From Streptomyces albiflavescens (lineage in GTDB: Bacteria > Actinomycetota > Actinomycetes > Streptomycetales > Streptomycetaceae), in assembly GCF_014645835.1 (NCBI RefSeq), contig NZ_BMMM01000008.1, positions 62,001 to 126,000 on the forward strand: a stretch of 64,000 nt of DNA, written 5' to 3'. Numbering within the stretch: the stretch's first letter is position 1; each line of letters starts with the position of its first letter. This document shows positions 8,966 to 18,017 of this stretch, in pieces. Made by a program: the position numbers and the translations under genes. Under the pieces are notes generated by a model. That model had not been told where the DNA came from, searched no databases, and saw only the letters and a list, made by a program, of their open reading frames with translations.

Positions 8966-9386
8966 TCGTTCACCCAGCGTGCATACCGAATGCGCGGGAA
9001 AGCGGGATGGGGCTGCCGCAGGGAATTCGATCGCCACCGGATGGCCGAATTCCGGTACTCGCCAACCCAGTTGAACGTGTGACGTTCATCACTCGACGAG
9101 GGGTCGACATCGGGGTCGACGTGTGCGGTTGCCCCCTTTTTGGGGGTGATGAACGTGTCCTTGTGTCCCGATTGATGGAATGCTGTACGAATCCTTCCGC
9201 TGTCGGGTTATCGGTGCGTCCGCGCCCGGTTTCGCAGCGTGATGGAAACTCAACTCCGGTACCTGTGAGTCGTCCTGGTGGTGCGGACTAATCTCATCGC
9301 GAGAACATCGTCACAACCCCCGTGATCCGCAGCGACACCCCTGCATGCCGGGTACACGGACTCGACAGCTCTGGAGAAACTCGAGC
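8966..9386. other. 421-bp intergenic region with nested inverted repeats
   Basis: No gene seen. It holds a nested inverted repeat (9082-9156) and a doubled GGGTCGAC at about 9101-9120. The promoter of the first binding-protein gene is expected in the last 150 bp; I cannot place its boxes with confidence. Confidence 0.6.
9082..9156. repeat. Nested inverted repeat upstream of the binding-protein pair
   Basis: Outer arms ACGTTCATCAC (9082-9092) and GTGATGAACGT (9146-9156) are perfectly complementary. Just inside the right arm lies a small C5-T5-G5 hairpin at 9132-9146. It could be a terminator for the HAD gene or a regulator site for the next gene. Confidence 0.6.
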
Positions 9387-10988
9387 ATGAACCGCAAGAC
9401 TTTGGTGCTGCCGGCCGTGGTCGGCCTGCTCGCCCCTGTGCTCGCCGCCTGTGGTGGGTCGGACGGCGGGAGCAACAGCGGCGATGCCATCGTTGTCGGT
9501 ACCACGGACTCGTTCAAAGCGTCGAAGGAGGCCCCGGCTCCCCTGGACCCGGCATACGCGTACGACGTCGGTACCTGGAACATTCTCCGCCAGACCGTGC
9601 AGACCCTGATGGTCCAGCCGCGTGGCGACGGTGAGCCGGAGCCCGAGGCCGCCGAGAGGTGCGGCTTCACCGACACCGGCAACGAGCGCTACGCCTGCAC
9701 GCTGCGCAAGGACCTGAAGTTCTCGAACGGCGACCCCGTTACCGCGAAGGACGTCAAGTTCTCGATCGACCGCGCGCTGCGCATCAAGGCGGAAGGCGGC
9801 CCGGTCGGACTGCTCTCCACCGTCGACACCATCGAGACGCAGGGCGACCGCGAGGTGATCTTCCACCTCAAGACCGCGGACGCCACCTTCCCGTTCAAGC
9901 TGTCGACCCCGGTGGCCGGCATCGTGAACCCCAAGGACTACGAGAAGGGCAAGCTCCGCGAGGGCTTCGCCGTGGACGGCTCCGGCCCGTACACCCTCGA
10001 GTCCGAGGTCAAGGACAACGCGCTGGTCAAGGCCGTCTTCACCAAGAACCCGAACTACAAGGGTCAGTTGAAGGTGAAGAATTCCAAGGTCGAGATGCGC
10101 TCCTACGAGAGCGCCGCCGACATGGGCACCGCGCTCGAAAAGGGCGACATCGACCTGATGACCCGCTCCATGACGCCGGACCAGATCAACAAGCTCCGCG
10201 GCGCCACGGACAGCAACATCAACCTGGTCGAGATGCCCGGCCTGGAGATCCGCTACCTGGCCTTCAACACCGACGCTTCGACGGTGAAGTCCCGTGCCGT
10301 CCGCCAGGCCATGGCCCAGATCGTCAACCGCGGCGAACTCATCGCCAAGGTGTACGGCTCGCAGGCCGAGCCGCTCTACTCGATGGTCCCGGCCACCATC
10401 ACCGGCCACTCCAACTCGTTCTTCAACAAGTACGGGGACCCGAGCGTCAGCAAGGCCAAGTCGCTGCTGGCGGGTGCCAACATCACCACCCCGGTCAAGG
10501 TCACCCTGCACTACACGACCGACCACTACGGCGCGGCCACCAAGCCGGAGTTCGAGGTGCTCAAGAAGCAGCTCAACGCCAGCGGTCTGTTCGACGTCAG
10601 CATCACGGGCACGACCTGGGACAAGTTCATCCCGGCCGAGCGGGCGGGCGACTACGACGTCTGGGGCATGGGCTGGTTCCCCGACTTCCCGGACGCCGAC
10701 AACTACCTCGCGCCGTTCCTCGACAAGGACAACTTCCTCAAGTCGCCGTACACGAACAAGAACATCATCAACAACCTGATCCCGGAGTCCCGGCGTGAGG
10801 CCGACCGCCTCACCGCGTCGAAGAGCCTCACCACCATCCAGGACGTCGTGGCCGACGACGTCCCGCTGCTGCCGCTGTGGCAGGGCAAGCAGTACATCGC
10901 CGCACGGGACGACATCACCGGTGCCGAGTGGGCGCTCAACTCCTCCTCGACCCTCCAGCTGTGGGAGCTCGGCCGCGGCATCGGCTGA
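9387..10988 (+). CDS. Extracellular solute-binding lipoprotein, family 5 (peptide/oligopeptide type)
   Basis: 533-aa lipoprotein that should capture peptides or similar solutes outside the membrane. The lipoprotein signal peptide ends in LAAC with Cys22 as the lipidated residue. The mature part has the SBP family 5 fold, including LKFSNGDPVTAKDVKFS at about residues 110-126. The ATG at 9387 directly precedes the signal peptide and has GGAG upstream. No permease or ATPase gene is adjacent. It is clearly a paralogue of the next gene. Confidence 0.9.
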   Translation: MNRKTLVLPAVVGLLAPVLAACGGSDGGSNSGDAIVVGTTDSFKASKEAPAPLDPAYAYDVGTWNILRQTVQTLMVQPRGDGEPEPEAAERCGFTDTGNERYACTLRKDLKFSNGDPVTAKDVKFSIDRALRIKAEGGPVGLLSTVDTIETQGDREVIFHLKTADATFPFKLSTPVAGIVNPKDYEKGKLREGFAVDGSGPYTLESEVKDNALVKAVFTKNPNYKGQLKVKNSKVEMRSYESAADMGTALEKGDIDLMTRSMTPDQINKLRGATDSNINLVEMPGLEIRYLAFNTDASTVKSRAVRQAMAQIVNRGELIAKVYGSQAEPLYSMVPATITGHSNSFFNKYGDPSVSKAKSLLAGANITTPVKVTLHYTTDHYGAATKPEFEVLKKQLNASGLFDVSITGTTWDKFIPAERAGDYDVWGMGWFPDFPDADNYLAPFLDKDNFLKSPYTNKNIINNLIPESRREADRLTASKSLTTIQDVVADDVPLLPLWQGKQYIAARDDITGAEWALNSSSTLQLWELGRGIG

Positions 10989-10999
10989 CCGGCCTCCCC

Positions 11000-11026
11000 A
11001 CCCCGGGGCTGAAAATGCCCCGGGGT
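11000..11026 (+). terminator. Hairpin between the two binding-protein genes
   Basis: A perfect 10-bp GC stem (11000-11009 with 11017-11026) and 7-nt loop, 12 bp after the first stop. It may end or attenuate the first transcript. Confidence 0.75.
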
Positions 11027-11048
11027 CCGAGACCCGACGACAAGGCAC

Positions 11049-12638
11049 ATGCTCGTGAACATGCGCAACCAGTGGCCAGTCCTGCCGATCGTGGCGGGTC
11101 TGGCCTCCGGCCTGCTCACCGGATGCGGCTCGGATACGGGCGATTCCGGGGGCAGCGGCTCCTCCGTGGTCATCGGGATGTCCGACGACGTCCTGGCCAC
11201 GGACCCGGCCTCCGGATACGACCCCGGTTCCTGGCTGTTGTTCAACAACGTCTTCCAGTCGTTGCTGAGCTTCCCCAAGGGCGGCACCGAGCCGGAGCCC
11301 GAGGCGGCCAAGGAGTGCGCCTTCGCGGACGCCGACACCAAGGTCTACAAGTGCACGCTGCAGGACGGGCTGAAGTTCAGCAATGGTGACGCACTCACCT
11401 CGGAGGACGTGAAGTTCTCCTTCGACCGCATGCTGAAGATCAACGACGACGCCGGTCCCGCGATCATGTTCCCCATGCTCGACACGGTGGACACGCCGGA
11501 CGCCAAGACCGTCGTCTTCCACCTCAAGTACGCCGACGCCACCTTCCCGAGCAAGATCGCCTCCGGCGCCGGCTCGATCGTGGACCACCAGCAGTACGCC
11601 GCCGACGGACTGCGCAAGGACGACGAGGCGGTCGGCTCGGGCCCGTACAAGCTGGACTCCTTCAGCAAGAACCAGGCCGTCTTCTCGGTCAACGGCAGCT
11701 ACAAGGGCACCGCCAAGGTGCAGAACTCCGGCGTGACGCTGAAGTTCTTCCACGGTGACCAGGCCGGCCTGAAGAACGCGCTGCTCAGCGACCAGGTCGA
11801 CCTCGCCTACCGAGGCCTCGCCGCCGACGACATCGCCGACATCGAGAACAACGCCTCCACCGGCCTGGGCGTCAACGTCGTCGAGGGCAGCAGCGCCGAG
11901 GTGCAGCACCTGGTCTTCAACATGGACGACCCGGTCGCCGGCAAGCTCGGCGTGCGCAAGGCCATCGCCTATCTGCTCGACCGCGAGGCCCTGGTCAACG
12001 AGGTCTACGACGACACGGCGACGCCGCTCTACTCGATCATCCCGGCCGGCATCACCGGCCACAACACGTCCTTCGTCGACACCTACGGCGCCCGCCCCTC
12101 GAAGCCCAAGGCCGAGGCCGCGCTGCGCGCCGAGGGCATCACCGGCAAGGTGAAGCTGACCCTCTGGTCGACGCCGTCGCGCTACGGTCCGTCCACCGAC
12201 GCGGAGTTCAAGGAGATCGCCAAGCAGCTCAACGCCAGCGGGCTGTTCGACGCGAGCGTGAAGTCCGTCGCCTTCGACCGGTACGAGGCGGACATCGCCA
12301 AGGGCAAGTACGGCGTGTACGTGAAGGGTTGGGTGCCCGACTACCCGGACCCGGACAACTTCACGGCCCCCTTCTTCGGCAAGGGCAACGTGCTGAACAA
12401 CAACTTCACCAACAGCACGATCACCGGTCAGCTCATCCCGAAGACGGCCGCCGAGAGCGACCGCTCCTTGACGGACGCCGACTACGGCACACTCCAGGAC
12501 CTCGTGGCCGACCAACTGCCCATCATCCCGATCTGGCAGGCCAAGCAGTACGCCATCGTCCGCGACAACGTGTACGGCCTGGAGTACTGCCTCGACCCCT
12601 CGACCGTGTTCCGCTTCTGGGAGATCAGCAAGAGCTGA
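11049..12638 (+). CDS. Second extracellular solute-binding lipoprotein, family 5
   Basis: 529 aa from the ATG at 11049; an ATG at 11061 is an equally possible start. The lipobox is LLTGC, with Cys26 from the first ATG. It shares with the upstream paralogue motifs such as LKFSNGD, QLNASGLFDASV and the C-terminal QLPIIPIWQAKQYA-like segment, so the pair is a tandem duplication that has since diverged. It probably delivers peptides to a transporter encoded elsewhere. Confidence 0.88.
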   Translation: MLVNMRNQWPVLPIVAGLASGLLTGCGSDTGDSGGSGSSVVIGMSDDVLATDPASGYDPGSWLLFNNVFQSLLSFPKGGTEPEPEAAKECAFADADTKVYKCTLQDGLKFSNGDALTSEDVKFSFDRMLKINDDAGPAIMFPMLDTVDTPDAKTVVFHLKYADATFPSKIASGAGSIVDHQQYAADGLRKDDEAVGSGPYKLDSFSKNQAVFSVNGSYKGTAKVQNSGVTLKFFHGDQAGLKNALLSDQVDLAYRGLAADDIADIENNASTGLGVNVVEGSSAEVQHLVFNMDDPVAGKLGVRKAIAYLLDREALVNEVYDDTATPLYSIIPAGITGHNTSFVDTYGARPSKPKAEAALRAEGITGKVKLTLWSTPSRYGPSTDAEFKEIAKQLNASGLFDASVKSVAFDRYEADIAKGKYGVYVKGWVPDYPDPDNFTAPFFGKGNVLNNNFTNSTITGQLIPKTAAESDRSLTDADYGTLQDLVADQLPIIPIWQAKQYAIVRDNVYGLEYCLDPSTVFRFWEISKS

Positions 12639-12657
12639 CCACGGCCCAACACACGCC

Positions 12658-12689
12658 GAGGGCGCCCCCTTCCAGAAGGGGGCGCCCTC
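12658..12689. terminator. Bidirectional terminator
   Basis: A perfect 15-bp stem 12658-12672 / 12675-12689 between the convergent binding-protein and response-regulator genes. It can serve both strands. Confidence 0.85.
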
Positions 12690-12709
12690 AACGTGTCTGC
12701 TGGGGTGGG

Positions 12710-13381
12710 TTACTGCGCGCCGGGGCGCACCAACCCGCTCTCGTACGCGTACACCGCGGCCTGCACCCGGTCGCGCAGCCCGAGCTTGGTCAGCACGTGG
12801 CCCACATGCGTCTTGACCGTGGTCTCGCTGACGAACAGGTCGGCCGCGATCTCCGCGTTCGACAGCCCGCGCGCCACCAGCTTCAGCACCTCGACCTCAC
12901 GCTCGGTCAACGTGTGCAGCGTGTCCGGAACCGGCTCGTCGCCGGACGGCAGGTGGCCCGCGTACTTGTCGAGCAGCCGACGCGTGATGCTCGGCGCGAG
13001 CATCGCCTCGCCCGCCGCGACCACCCGGATCGCCTGCACCAGCTCATTGGCGGGCGCGTCCTTGAGGAGGAAGCCGCTGGCGCCCGCGCGCAGCGCCTCC
13101 ACCACGTACTCGTCGAGGTCGAAGGTGGTCAGGACGAGCACCTTGGCCGGACCGTCCCGGCCGGGGCCGGTGATCTGCCGGGTCGCCTCGACACCGTCCA
13201 TCCGCGGCATACGGATGTCCATCAGAACCACATCGGGTTGCAGGGCACGTACTTGGTCGAGTGCCTGGAGACCGTCGCCGGCCTCGCCGACGACCGCAAG
13301 GTCCTGCTCCGCTTCCAGGATCATCCGGAAGCCGGTACGCAGCAGCGGCTGGTCGTCGACCAGTAGGACGCGGATGGCCAC
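12710..13381 (-). CDS. NarL/LuxR-type response regulator
   Basis: 223-aa transcription factor. The receiver domain (1-120) has the acidic pair D9-D10, phospho-acceptor Asp55 (VVLMDIRMP) and the conserved Lys in LLKDAP. The LuxR-type helix-turn-helix is at about 155-215 (LTEREVEVLKLVARGLSNAEI). The start is GTG with AAGGAG upstream. No histidine kinase is adjacent. The gene lies 14 nt downstream of the RecB-like nuclease on the same strand, so it may be co-transcribed with it from a damage-type promoter. Confidence 0.93.
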   Translation of the reverse strand: MAIRVLLVDDQPLLRTGFRMILEAEQDLAVVGEAGDGLQALDQVRALQPDVVLMDIRMPRMDGVEATRQITGPGRDGPAKVLVLTTFDLDEYVVEALRAGASGFLLKDAPANELVQAIRVVAAGEAMLAPSITRRLLDKYAGHLPSGDEPVPDTLHTLTEREVEVLKLVARGLSNAEIAADLFVSETTVKTHVGHVLTKLGLRDRVQAAVYAYESGLVRPGAQ

Positions 13382-13395
13382 GTAAGTCTCCTTCG

Positions 13396-14415
13396 CTAGT
13401 CCGGCCCCATTCTGCCCTGCTGCGTTCCGCCGGACTCCGGCGCCCTGACCGGGAGCGGATACGGCGGGGGAGTACCGCCGAATTCAGGACATACCGCTTG
13501 GTGGTCGCACCAGCCGCACAGCTTGGTGGGCCGGGGCCGCCAGTCACCGGTCTCGGTGGCCTGCCGGATTGCGTCCCACAGGGCAAGCAGCTTGCGCTCG
13601 ACCCGCTCCAGGTCCGCGATCACCGGGTCGTACGTCAGCACGTCACCGCTGCCGAGATAGACGAGCTGGAGCCGGCGCGGGACCACCCGCTTCAGCCGCC
13701 ACACCACGAGGGCGTAGAACTTCATCTGGAACAGGGCGCCTTCGGCGTACTCGGGCCGTGGCGCCTTGCCCGTCTTGTAGTCGACGATCCGCACCTCGCC
13801 CGTCGGCGCCACGTCGACCCGGTCGATGATGCCGCGCAGCTTGAGCCCGGAGTCGAGCTGCGCCTCGACGAACAGCTCCCGCTCGGCCGGTTCGAGCCGG
13901 GTCGGGTCCTCCAGCGTGAACCAGCGCTCCACCAACTGCTCGGCCTCGGTCAGCCAGCGCGCCAGCCGCTCGCCCTCCGGGTCGTCGGCGAACAGCTCCA
14001 CGACCTCCGGCTTCGTCTCCCGCAGCCGGTCCCACTGCCCGGGGATCAACGACTTGGCGCGCGGCGCCGTCCGCTCCGTCGCCGGTGCGTCGAAGAGACG
14101 CTCGAGGACCGCGTGCACCAGCGTGCCGCGCGTGGCCGCCTCGCTCGGCTTCTCCGGCAGTTTGTCGATCACCCGGAACCGGTAGAGCAAGGGGCACTGC
14201 ATGAAGTCACTGGCACGCGAGGGGGACAGGGACGCCGGCGGCACGGCGGGTGCGGGGGCCGGTGCGGCCGCTATGGCCTCGGCAGCGTCGGCCGGCTCGG
14301 ACGCGACGGCCCCTGTCGGCTCCGTCGCCACGGTTTCTGTCCGCTCAGCCGGTGCGGCCGCCCCGGCGCTGTCGTCGCTGCCCGTCCCCGCGACACCCTC
14401 GGTGCTGGTCTCCAT
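13396..14415 (-). CDS. RecB-family PD-(D/E)XK nuclease with Cas4-like Fe-S cysteines
   Basis: 339-aa single-domain nuclease of the RecB/Cas4 group, probably acting in DNA repair. After a low-complexity Ala/Pro-rich N-terminus (1-60), SPSRASDFMQC begins the fold. The catalytic part includes GIIDRVDV and the VDYKTGK motif. Cys74 and a C-terminal trio Cys300-Cys303-Cys309 match the 4Fe-4S cluster layout of Cas4/AddB nucleases. The ATG at 14415 lies only 8 nt after the -10 of a RecA-NDp/PafBC-type promoter, so the mRNA is probably leaderless. The in-frame extension to 14715 is upstream of that promoter. Confidence 0.88.
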   Translation of the reverse strand: METSTEGVAGTGSDDSAGAAAPAERTETVATEPTGAVASEPADAAEAIAAAPAPAPAVPPASLSPSRASDFMQCPLLYRFRVIDKLPEKPSEAATRGTLVHAVLERLFDAPATERTAPRAKSLIPGQWDRLRETKPEVVELFADDPEGERLARWLTEAEQLVERWFTLEDPTRLEPAERELFVEAQLDSGLKLRGIIDRVDVAPTGEVRIVDYKTGKAPRPEYAEGALFQMKFYALVVWRLKRVVPRRLQLVYLGSGDVLTYDPVIADLERVERKLLALWDAIRQATETGDWRPRPTKLCGWCDHQAVCPEFGGTPPPYPLPVRAPESGGTQQGRMGPD

Positions 14416-14423
14416 GACGACAG

Positions 14424-14445
14424 ACCTTACGGCCCGCCACTGACA
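14424..14445 (-). promoter_or_regulatory. RecA-NDp/PafBC-type promoter of the RecB-like nuclease
   Basis: On the minus strand TGTCAGTG (14445-14438), 8 nt, TAAGGT (14429-14424). This fits the published TTGTCRGTG-N8-TAnnnT DNA-damage promoter except for C at the first T. The start codon is at 14415, so transcription should begin at or next to it. Confidence 0.82.
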
Positions 14446-14589
14446 GTGACCCATCCTCGGTCCGGGCGACGGCGGGGAAAACGGAGGGGGTGCCGGGGCG
14501 GAACGCGTCGCGACGGCCGCATACCATCGACCACAGACCCTCCTGCTCCGCATGATCGGGGTGGGAGACGCTTCGAACGAGGGGACATC

Positions 14590-16296
14590 GTGGACGAGAG
14601 CGGCGGGAGCGGGCAGCCGCGGTCCGGTACCGATGAAGCGACCGACCGCCACGAGGGGCCCCAGGGCTCCACGGGCTCGGCCGCGGACAGCGCGCGCCCC
14701 GGACCGGCCCGACACGATCGCCCCACCGGGCCTGCGCCCACCGGCGATCCCGAGCCCCGGTCCGACGCCGACGCCGATGCCGACGCCTCGGACGAGGCCC
14801 GGCCCGGGGGAGAGGACGAGCCCGCCATCGGCGCCTCAGACGAGCCTGTCTCTGGTGTCTCGGACGAGCCTGTCTCTGGTGCTTCGGACGAGCCTGTCTC
14901 CGGTGCTTCGGACGAGCCCGTCTCTGGTGTCTCGGACGAGCCTGTCTCCGGTGCTTCGGACGAGCCCGTCTCCGGTGTCTCGAGCGAGCCCGAGGCGCAC
15001 CCGGCTCGCCCGGACGACTCTCCCTTCGACACCGGCGCCGCCGAGGAAACCCTCGCCCAGGCCGCCCCCCAGCCACCGGGACCCGAGTCCACGCGGACCC
15101 TGGCCCAGTCCGGCACCAAGGGACGGCCGCCGCGGCGCGGCAGGGAGCCCGGCGGCGGGCTGCTCATGGGGCGGCCCTTCGGCGTACCCGTGTATGTCGC
15201 GCCCAGCTGGTTCCTCGTGGCCGCGCTGATCACCTGGGTGTTCGGCGGGCAGCTGGACCGTGTGCTGCCGGAACTCGGCGCCGCGCGTTATCTGGTCTCC
15301 CTCTTCTTCGCGGTGGCCTTCTACGCCTCCGTACTCGTCCACGAGCTGGCCCACACCGTCGCCGCCCTGCGCTTCAAGCTGCCGGTGCGCCGGATCCAGC
15401 TGCAGTTCTTCGGCGGGGTCTCGGAGATCGAGAAGGAGGCCGAGACCCCGGGCCGGGAGTTCGTGCTGGCCTTCGTCGGCCCGCTGCTCTCGCTCGTCCT
15501 GTCCGGCCTGTTCTATCTCGCCATGCAGACCGTCGAACCGGGCACCGTGCCCGGCGTCCTGCTGGCCGGCCTGATGATCTCCAACCTCATCGTGGCCGCC
15601 TTCAACCTGCTGCCCGGACTGCCCCTCGACGGCGGCCGCATGCTCCGCGCCGTCGTCTGGAAGATCACCGACAGGCCGATGAGCGGGACGATCGCCGCCG
15701 CCTGGGTCGGCCGCGCCCTCGCCGTCTCCGTACTGATCGGGCTGCCCCTGCTCACCCAGTCCGGAGCGCTCGGCGACACCTCGGACAACATCGGCGGCAT
15801 GGACACCGTCACGGACGCCCTGCTGGCCGCCATCCTCGCCGCGATCATCTGGACCGGCGCCGGCAACAGCCTCCGGATGGCCCGGCTGCGCGAACACCTG
15901 CCGGAGCTGCGCGCCCGCTCGCTCACCCGGCGCGCGGTCCCGGTCGAGACGAACACCCCGCTCTCGGAGGCCCTGCGCCGCGCCAACGATGTCGGCGCCC
16001 GCGCCCTGGTCGTGGTCGACGCCGACGGCGAACCGCTCTCCCTCGTCCGGGAGGCCGCCATCGTCGGTGTACCGGAGCACCGCCGCCCCTGGGTCGCGGT
16101 CAGCGGCCTCGCCCAGGACCTCACCGACGGCATGCGCATCTCCGCCGAGCTCGCGGGCGAGGACCTCCTGGACACCCTGCGCGCGACCCCGGCCACCGAG
16201 TACCTGGTGGTGGAGGACTCAGGCGAGATCTACGGAGTCCTGTCCGCGGCCGACGTGGAGCGCGCCTTCGTGAAGGCGATGGCCCGCCCCTCCTAG
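14590..16296 (+). CDS. Site-2-type membrane metalloprotease (M50 family) with CBS-like C-terminus
   Basis: 568-aa polytopic zinc protease that should cut substrates within the membrane. It has an acidic, repeat-rich cytoplasmic N-terminus (1-190), a six-helix-type core with HELAH (His251, His255), and the third ligand Asp347 in LPLDGGR. CBS-like domains (about 440-560) may sense a nucleotide. The GTG at 14590 follows AGGGGA; an in-frame reading upstream runs antisense to the nuclease gene and is rejected. Substrate unknown. It ends 38 bp before the tRNA methyltransferase gene. Confidence 0.88.
   Translation: MDESGGSGQPRSGTDEATDRHEGPQGSTGSAADSARPGPARHDRPTGPAPTGDPEPRSDADADADASDEARPGGEDEPAIGASDEPVSGVSDEPVSGASDEPVSGASDEPVSGVSDEPVSGASDEPVSGVSSEPEAHPARPDDSPFDTGAAEETLAQAAPQPPGPESTRTLAQSGTKGRPPRRGREPGGGLLMGRPFGVPVYVAPSWFLVAALITWVFGGQLDRVLPELGAARYLVSLFFAVAFYASVLVHELAHTVAALRFKLPVRRIQLQFFGGVSEIEKEAETPGREFVLAFVGPLLSLVLSGLFYLAMQTVEPGTVPGVLLAGLMISNLIVAAFNLLPGLPLDGGRMLRAVVWKITDRPMSGTIAAAWVGRALAVSVLIGLPLLTQSGALGDTSDNIGGMDTVTDALLAAILAAIIWTGAGNSLRMARLREHLPELRARSLTRRAVPVETNTPLSEALRRANDVGARALVVVDADGEPLSLVREAAIVGVPEHRRPWVAVSGLAQDLTDGMRISAELAGEDLLDTLRATPATEYLVVEDSGEIYGVLSAADVERAFVKAMARPS
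14833..15000 (+). repeat. 24-bp coding tandem repeat (VSDEPVSG/ASDEPVSG)
   Basis: Six full 24-bp units from 14833 to 14976 encode (A/V)SDEPVSG, and a seventh degenerate unit ends at 15000. They lie in the acidic N-terminal region of the M50 protease, and copy number probably varies between strains. Confidence 0.93.
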
Positions 16297-16334
16297 TGGT
16301 CGGCGGCCCCTTCAGCTGCCGGTAGGCTGGTCAC

Positions 16335-17237
16335 ATGTCCGAACCGACCGGTGCCGCCCGCAGGCGCGGGCCCTTCAAGGTCGGGGACCAGGTTCAGCTG
16401 ACCGACCCCAAGGGCCGCCACTACACGTTCACGCTCGAAGCAGGGAAGAACTTCCACACCCACAAGGGTTCCTTCCCGCACGACGAGCTGATCGGCGCTC
16501 CCGAGGGCAGCGTTGTCCGCACCACGGGGAACGTCGCCTATCTCGCGCTGCGCCCCCTGCTCCCCGACTACGTCCTGTCCATGCCCCGCGGCGCCGCTGT
16601 GGTCTACCCCAAGGACGCGGGGCAGATCCTGGCCTTCGCGGACATCTTCCCCGGCGCACGCGTCGTGGAAGCGGGCGTCGGCTCCGGCTCGCTCAGCAGC
16701 TTCCTGCTGAGGGCCATCGGCGACCAGGGCATGCTGCACTCCTACGAGCGCCGCGAGGACTTCGCCGAGATCGCCCGGCAGAACGTGGAGCGCTACTTCG
16801 GCGGCCCGCACCCCGCCTGGCAGCTCACCGTCGGTGACCTGCAGGACAACCTGAGCGACACCGACGTCGACCGCGTCATCCTCGACATGCTCGCCCCGTG
16901 GGAGTGTCTGGAGGCCGTCTCCAAGGCGCTCGTCCCGGGCGGCATCCTGTGCTGCTACGTCGCGACCACCACCCAGCTCGCGCGGACGGTCGAGTCCATC
17001 CGCGAGATCGGCTGCTTCAACGAGCCGACCGCCTGGGAGTCGATGATCCGCAACTGGCACATCGAGGGCCTGGCCGTCCGGCCGGACCACCGGATGATCG
17101 GCCACACCGGCTTCCTGCTCACTGCCCGCCGCCTCGCGGACGGCGTCGAGCCGCCCATGCGCCGCCGCCGCCCCGCCAAGGGCGCGTACGGCGAGGACTA
17201 CGCCGGACCCAACGCCGACGGCGGCACCGCCCGCTGA
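16335..17237 (+). CDS. trmI: tRNA (adenine-58-N1)-methyltransferase TrmI
   Basis: 300-aa SAM-dependent enzyme methylating A58 in the T-loop of tRNA. An N-terminal small beta domain (1-95) is followed by the Rossmann core with SAM motif EAGVGSGSLS starting at Glu112. The catalytic-region LDMLAPW is at about 185. The C-terminal tail is basic. The ATG at 16335 lies 6 nt after TAGGCT (16323-16328), so the transcript is probably leaderless. The position next to the proteasome locus is conserved in actinobacteria. Confidence 0.93.
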   Translation: MSEPTGAARRRGPFKVGDQVQLTDPKGRHYTFTLEAGKNFHTHKGSFPHDELIGAPEGSVVRTTGNVAYLALRPLLPDYVLSMPRGAAVVYPKDAGQILAFADIFPGARVVEAGVGSGSLSSFLLRAIGDQGMLHSYERREDFAEIARQNVERYFGGPHPAWQLTVGDLQDNLSDTDVDRVILDMLAPWECLEAVSKALVPGGILCCYVATTTQLARTVESIREIGCFNEPTAWESMIRNWHIEGLAVRPDHRMIGHTGFLLTARRLADGVEPPMRRRRPAKGAYGEDYAGPNADGGTAR

Positions 17238-17284
17238 CGCATCCGTCGCTCAACTGTCCGCGACGTACCCAACGCATCACAAAT

Positions 17285-17322
17285 GTGGCCGAGTTCCCGA
17301 AATCGCACGGGAACTCGGCCAC
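17285..17322 (+). terminator. Terminator after trmI
   Basis: A perfect 14-bp stem, 17285-17298 with 17309-17322, 10-nt loop, followed by CCCCTTTT. Confidence 0.85.
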
Positions 17323-17440
17323 ACCCCTTTTCTGTTGACGCGCAGCCAGAAGTCCGGACCCCGCCGTTCCACCGCACTGTGACGTGTGGCACTATGCGGA
17401 CACCCCCCACCGGCAACAGCCCTCACGGGAGACACTCCTA

Positions 17441-18013
17441 GTGCAGCAATCCGCCGTCCCGGAACTGGCACACACGCACACCAGCCCCATCCAGTGGGTC
17501 GCCACGGCCACCGCCATCGCCGGAGTCGTCGCGCTGTCCTCCGTCCTGCAGCCCGACCCGGCGCGGGCGGCCCAGCCCGGCCCCGGGGCGAAGCCGGCGG
17601 CGGCCGTTGCGGCTCCCGATCCAGCCGGTGTCGACTTCCCGATCGAGTGCGGCCCGGTGAAGGCCGTGGTGCAGAAGAAGGCGTCCGGCGACCTCGACGG
17701 TGACGGCCGACCGGAGACCGTCGCGGTGGTGCACTGCGACGCGGGCATGGGCACCCCGCCCGACGGCGTGTACGTCGTGACCCAGGGCGCTGACGCTGAG
17801 AAGCCCCGAGTGGTGGCCACCCTGGTCGCCCCGAAGGCCCGTGAGACCGTCACCGACTTCGCCGTGCGCGACGGCGCGGTGCTCGCGACGCTGCTCGGCT
17901 ACTCGGGGGCCGACGTGCCGAGTTGCTGCCCGGACGTGAAGGAGAGCGCGAAGTGGCAGTGGAAGAACGGCGCGTTCGTCCGCTCCACTCCCGCCGGGGC
18001 GCAGAACGTCTGA
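17441..18013 (+). CDS. Secreted protein of unknown function
   Basis: 190 aa. A membrane-spanning or signal segment (about residues 15-35, WVATATAIAGVVALSSVL) is followed by PARAA, a possible signal peptidase site. The mature part contains a DLDGDGRPETVAVV stretch resembling FG-GAP/EF-hand-like secreted repeats, and a CC pair near the C-terminus. The GTG at 17441 has GGGAGA upstream. I do not recognise the family and assign no function. It ends 5 nt from the convergent ferredoxin gene. Confidence 0.7.
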   Translation: MQQSAVPELAHTHTSPIQWVATATAIAGVVALSSVLQPDPARAAQPGPGAKPAAAVAAPDPAGVDFPIECGPVKAVVQKKASGDLDGDGRPETVAVVHCDAGMGTPPDGVYVVTQGADAEKPRVVATLVAPKARETVTDFAVRDGAVLATLLGYSGADVPSCCPDVKESAKWQWKNGAFVRSTPAGAQNV

Positions 18014-18017
18014 GACG

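Noticed and set aside
9294..12515. Minus-strand open frame of 1073 codons opposite the binding-protein genes
   Set aside because: Antisense shadow of two clear lipoprotein genes; crosses their terminator and intergenic region without any motif.
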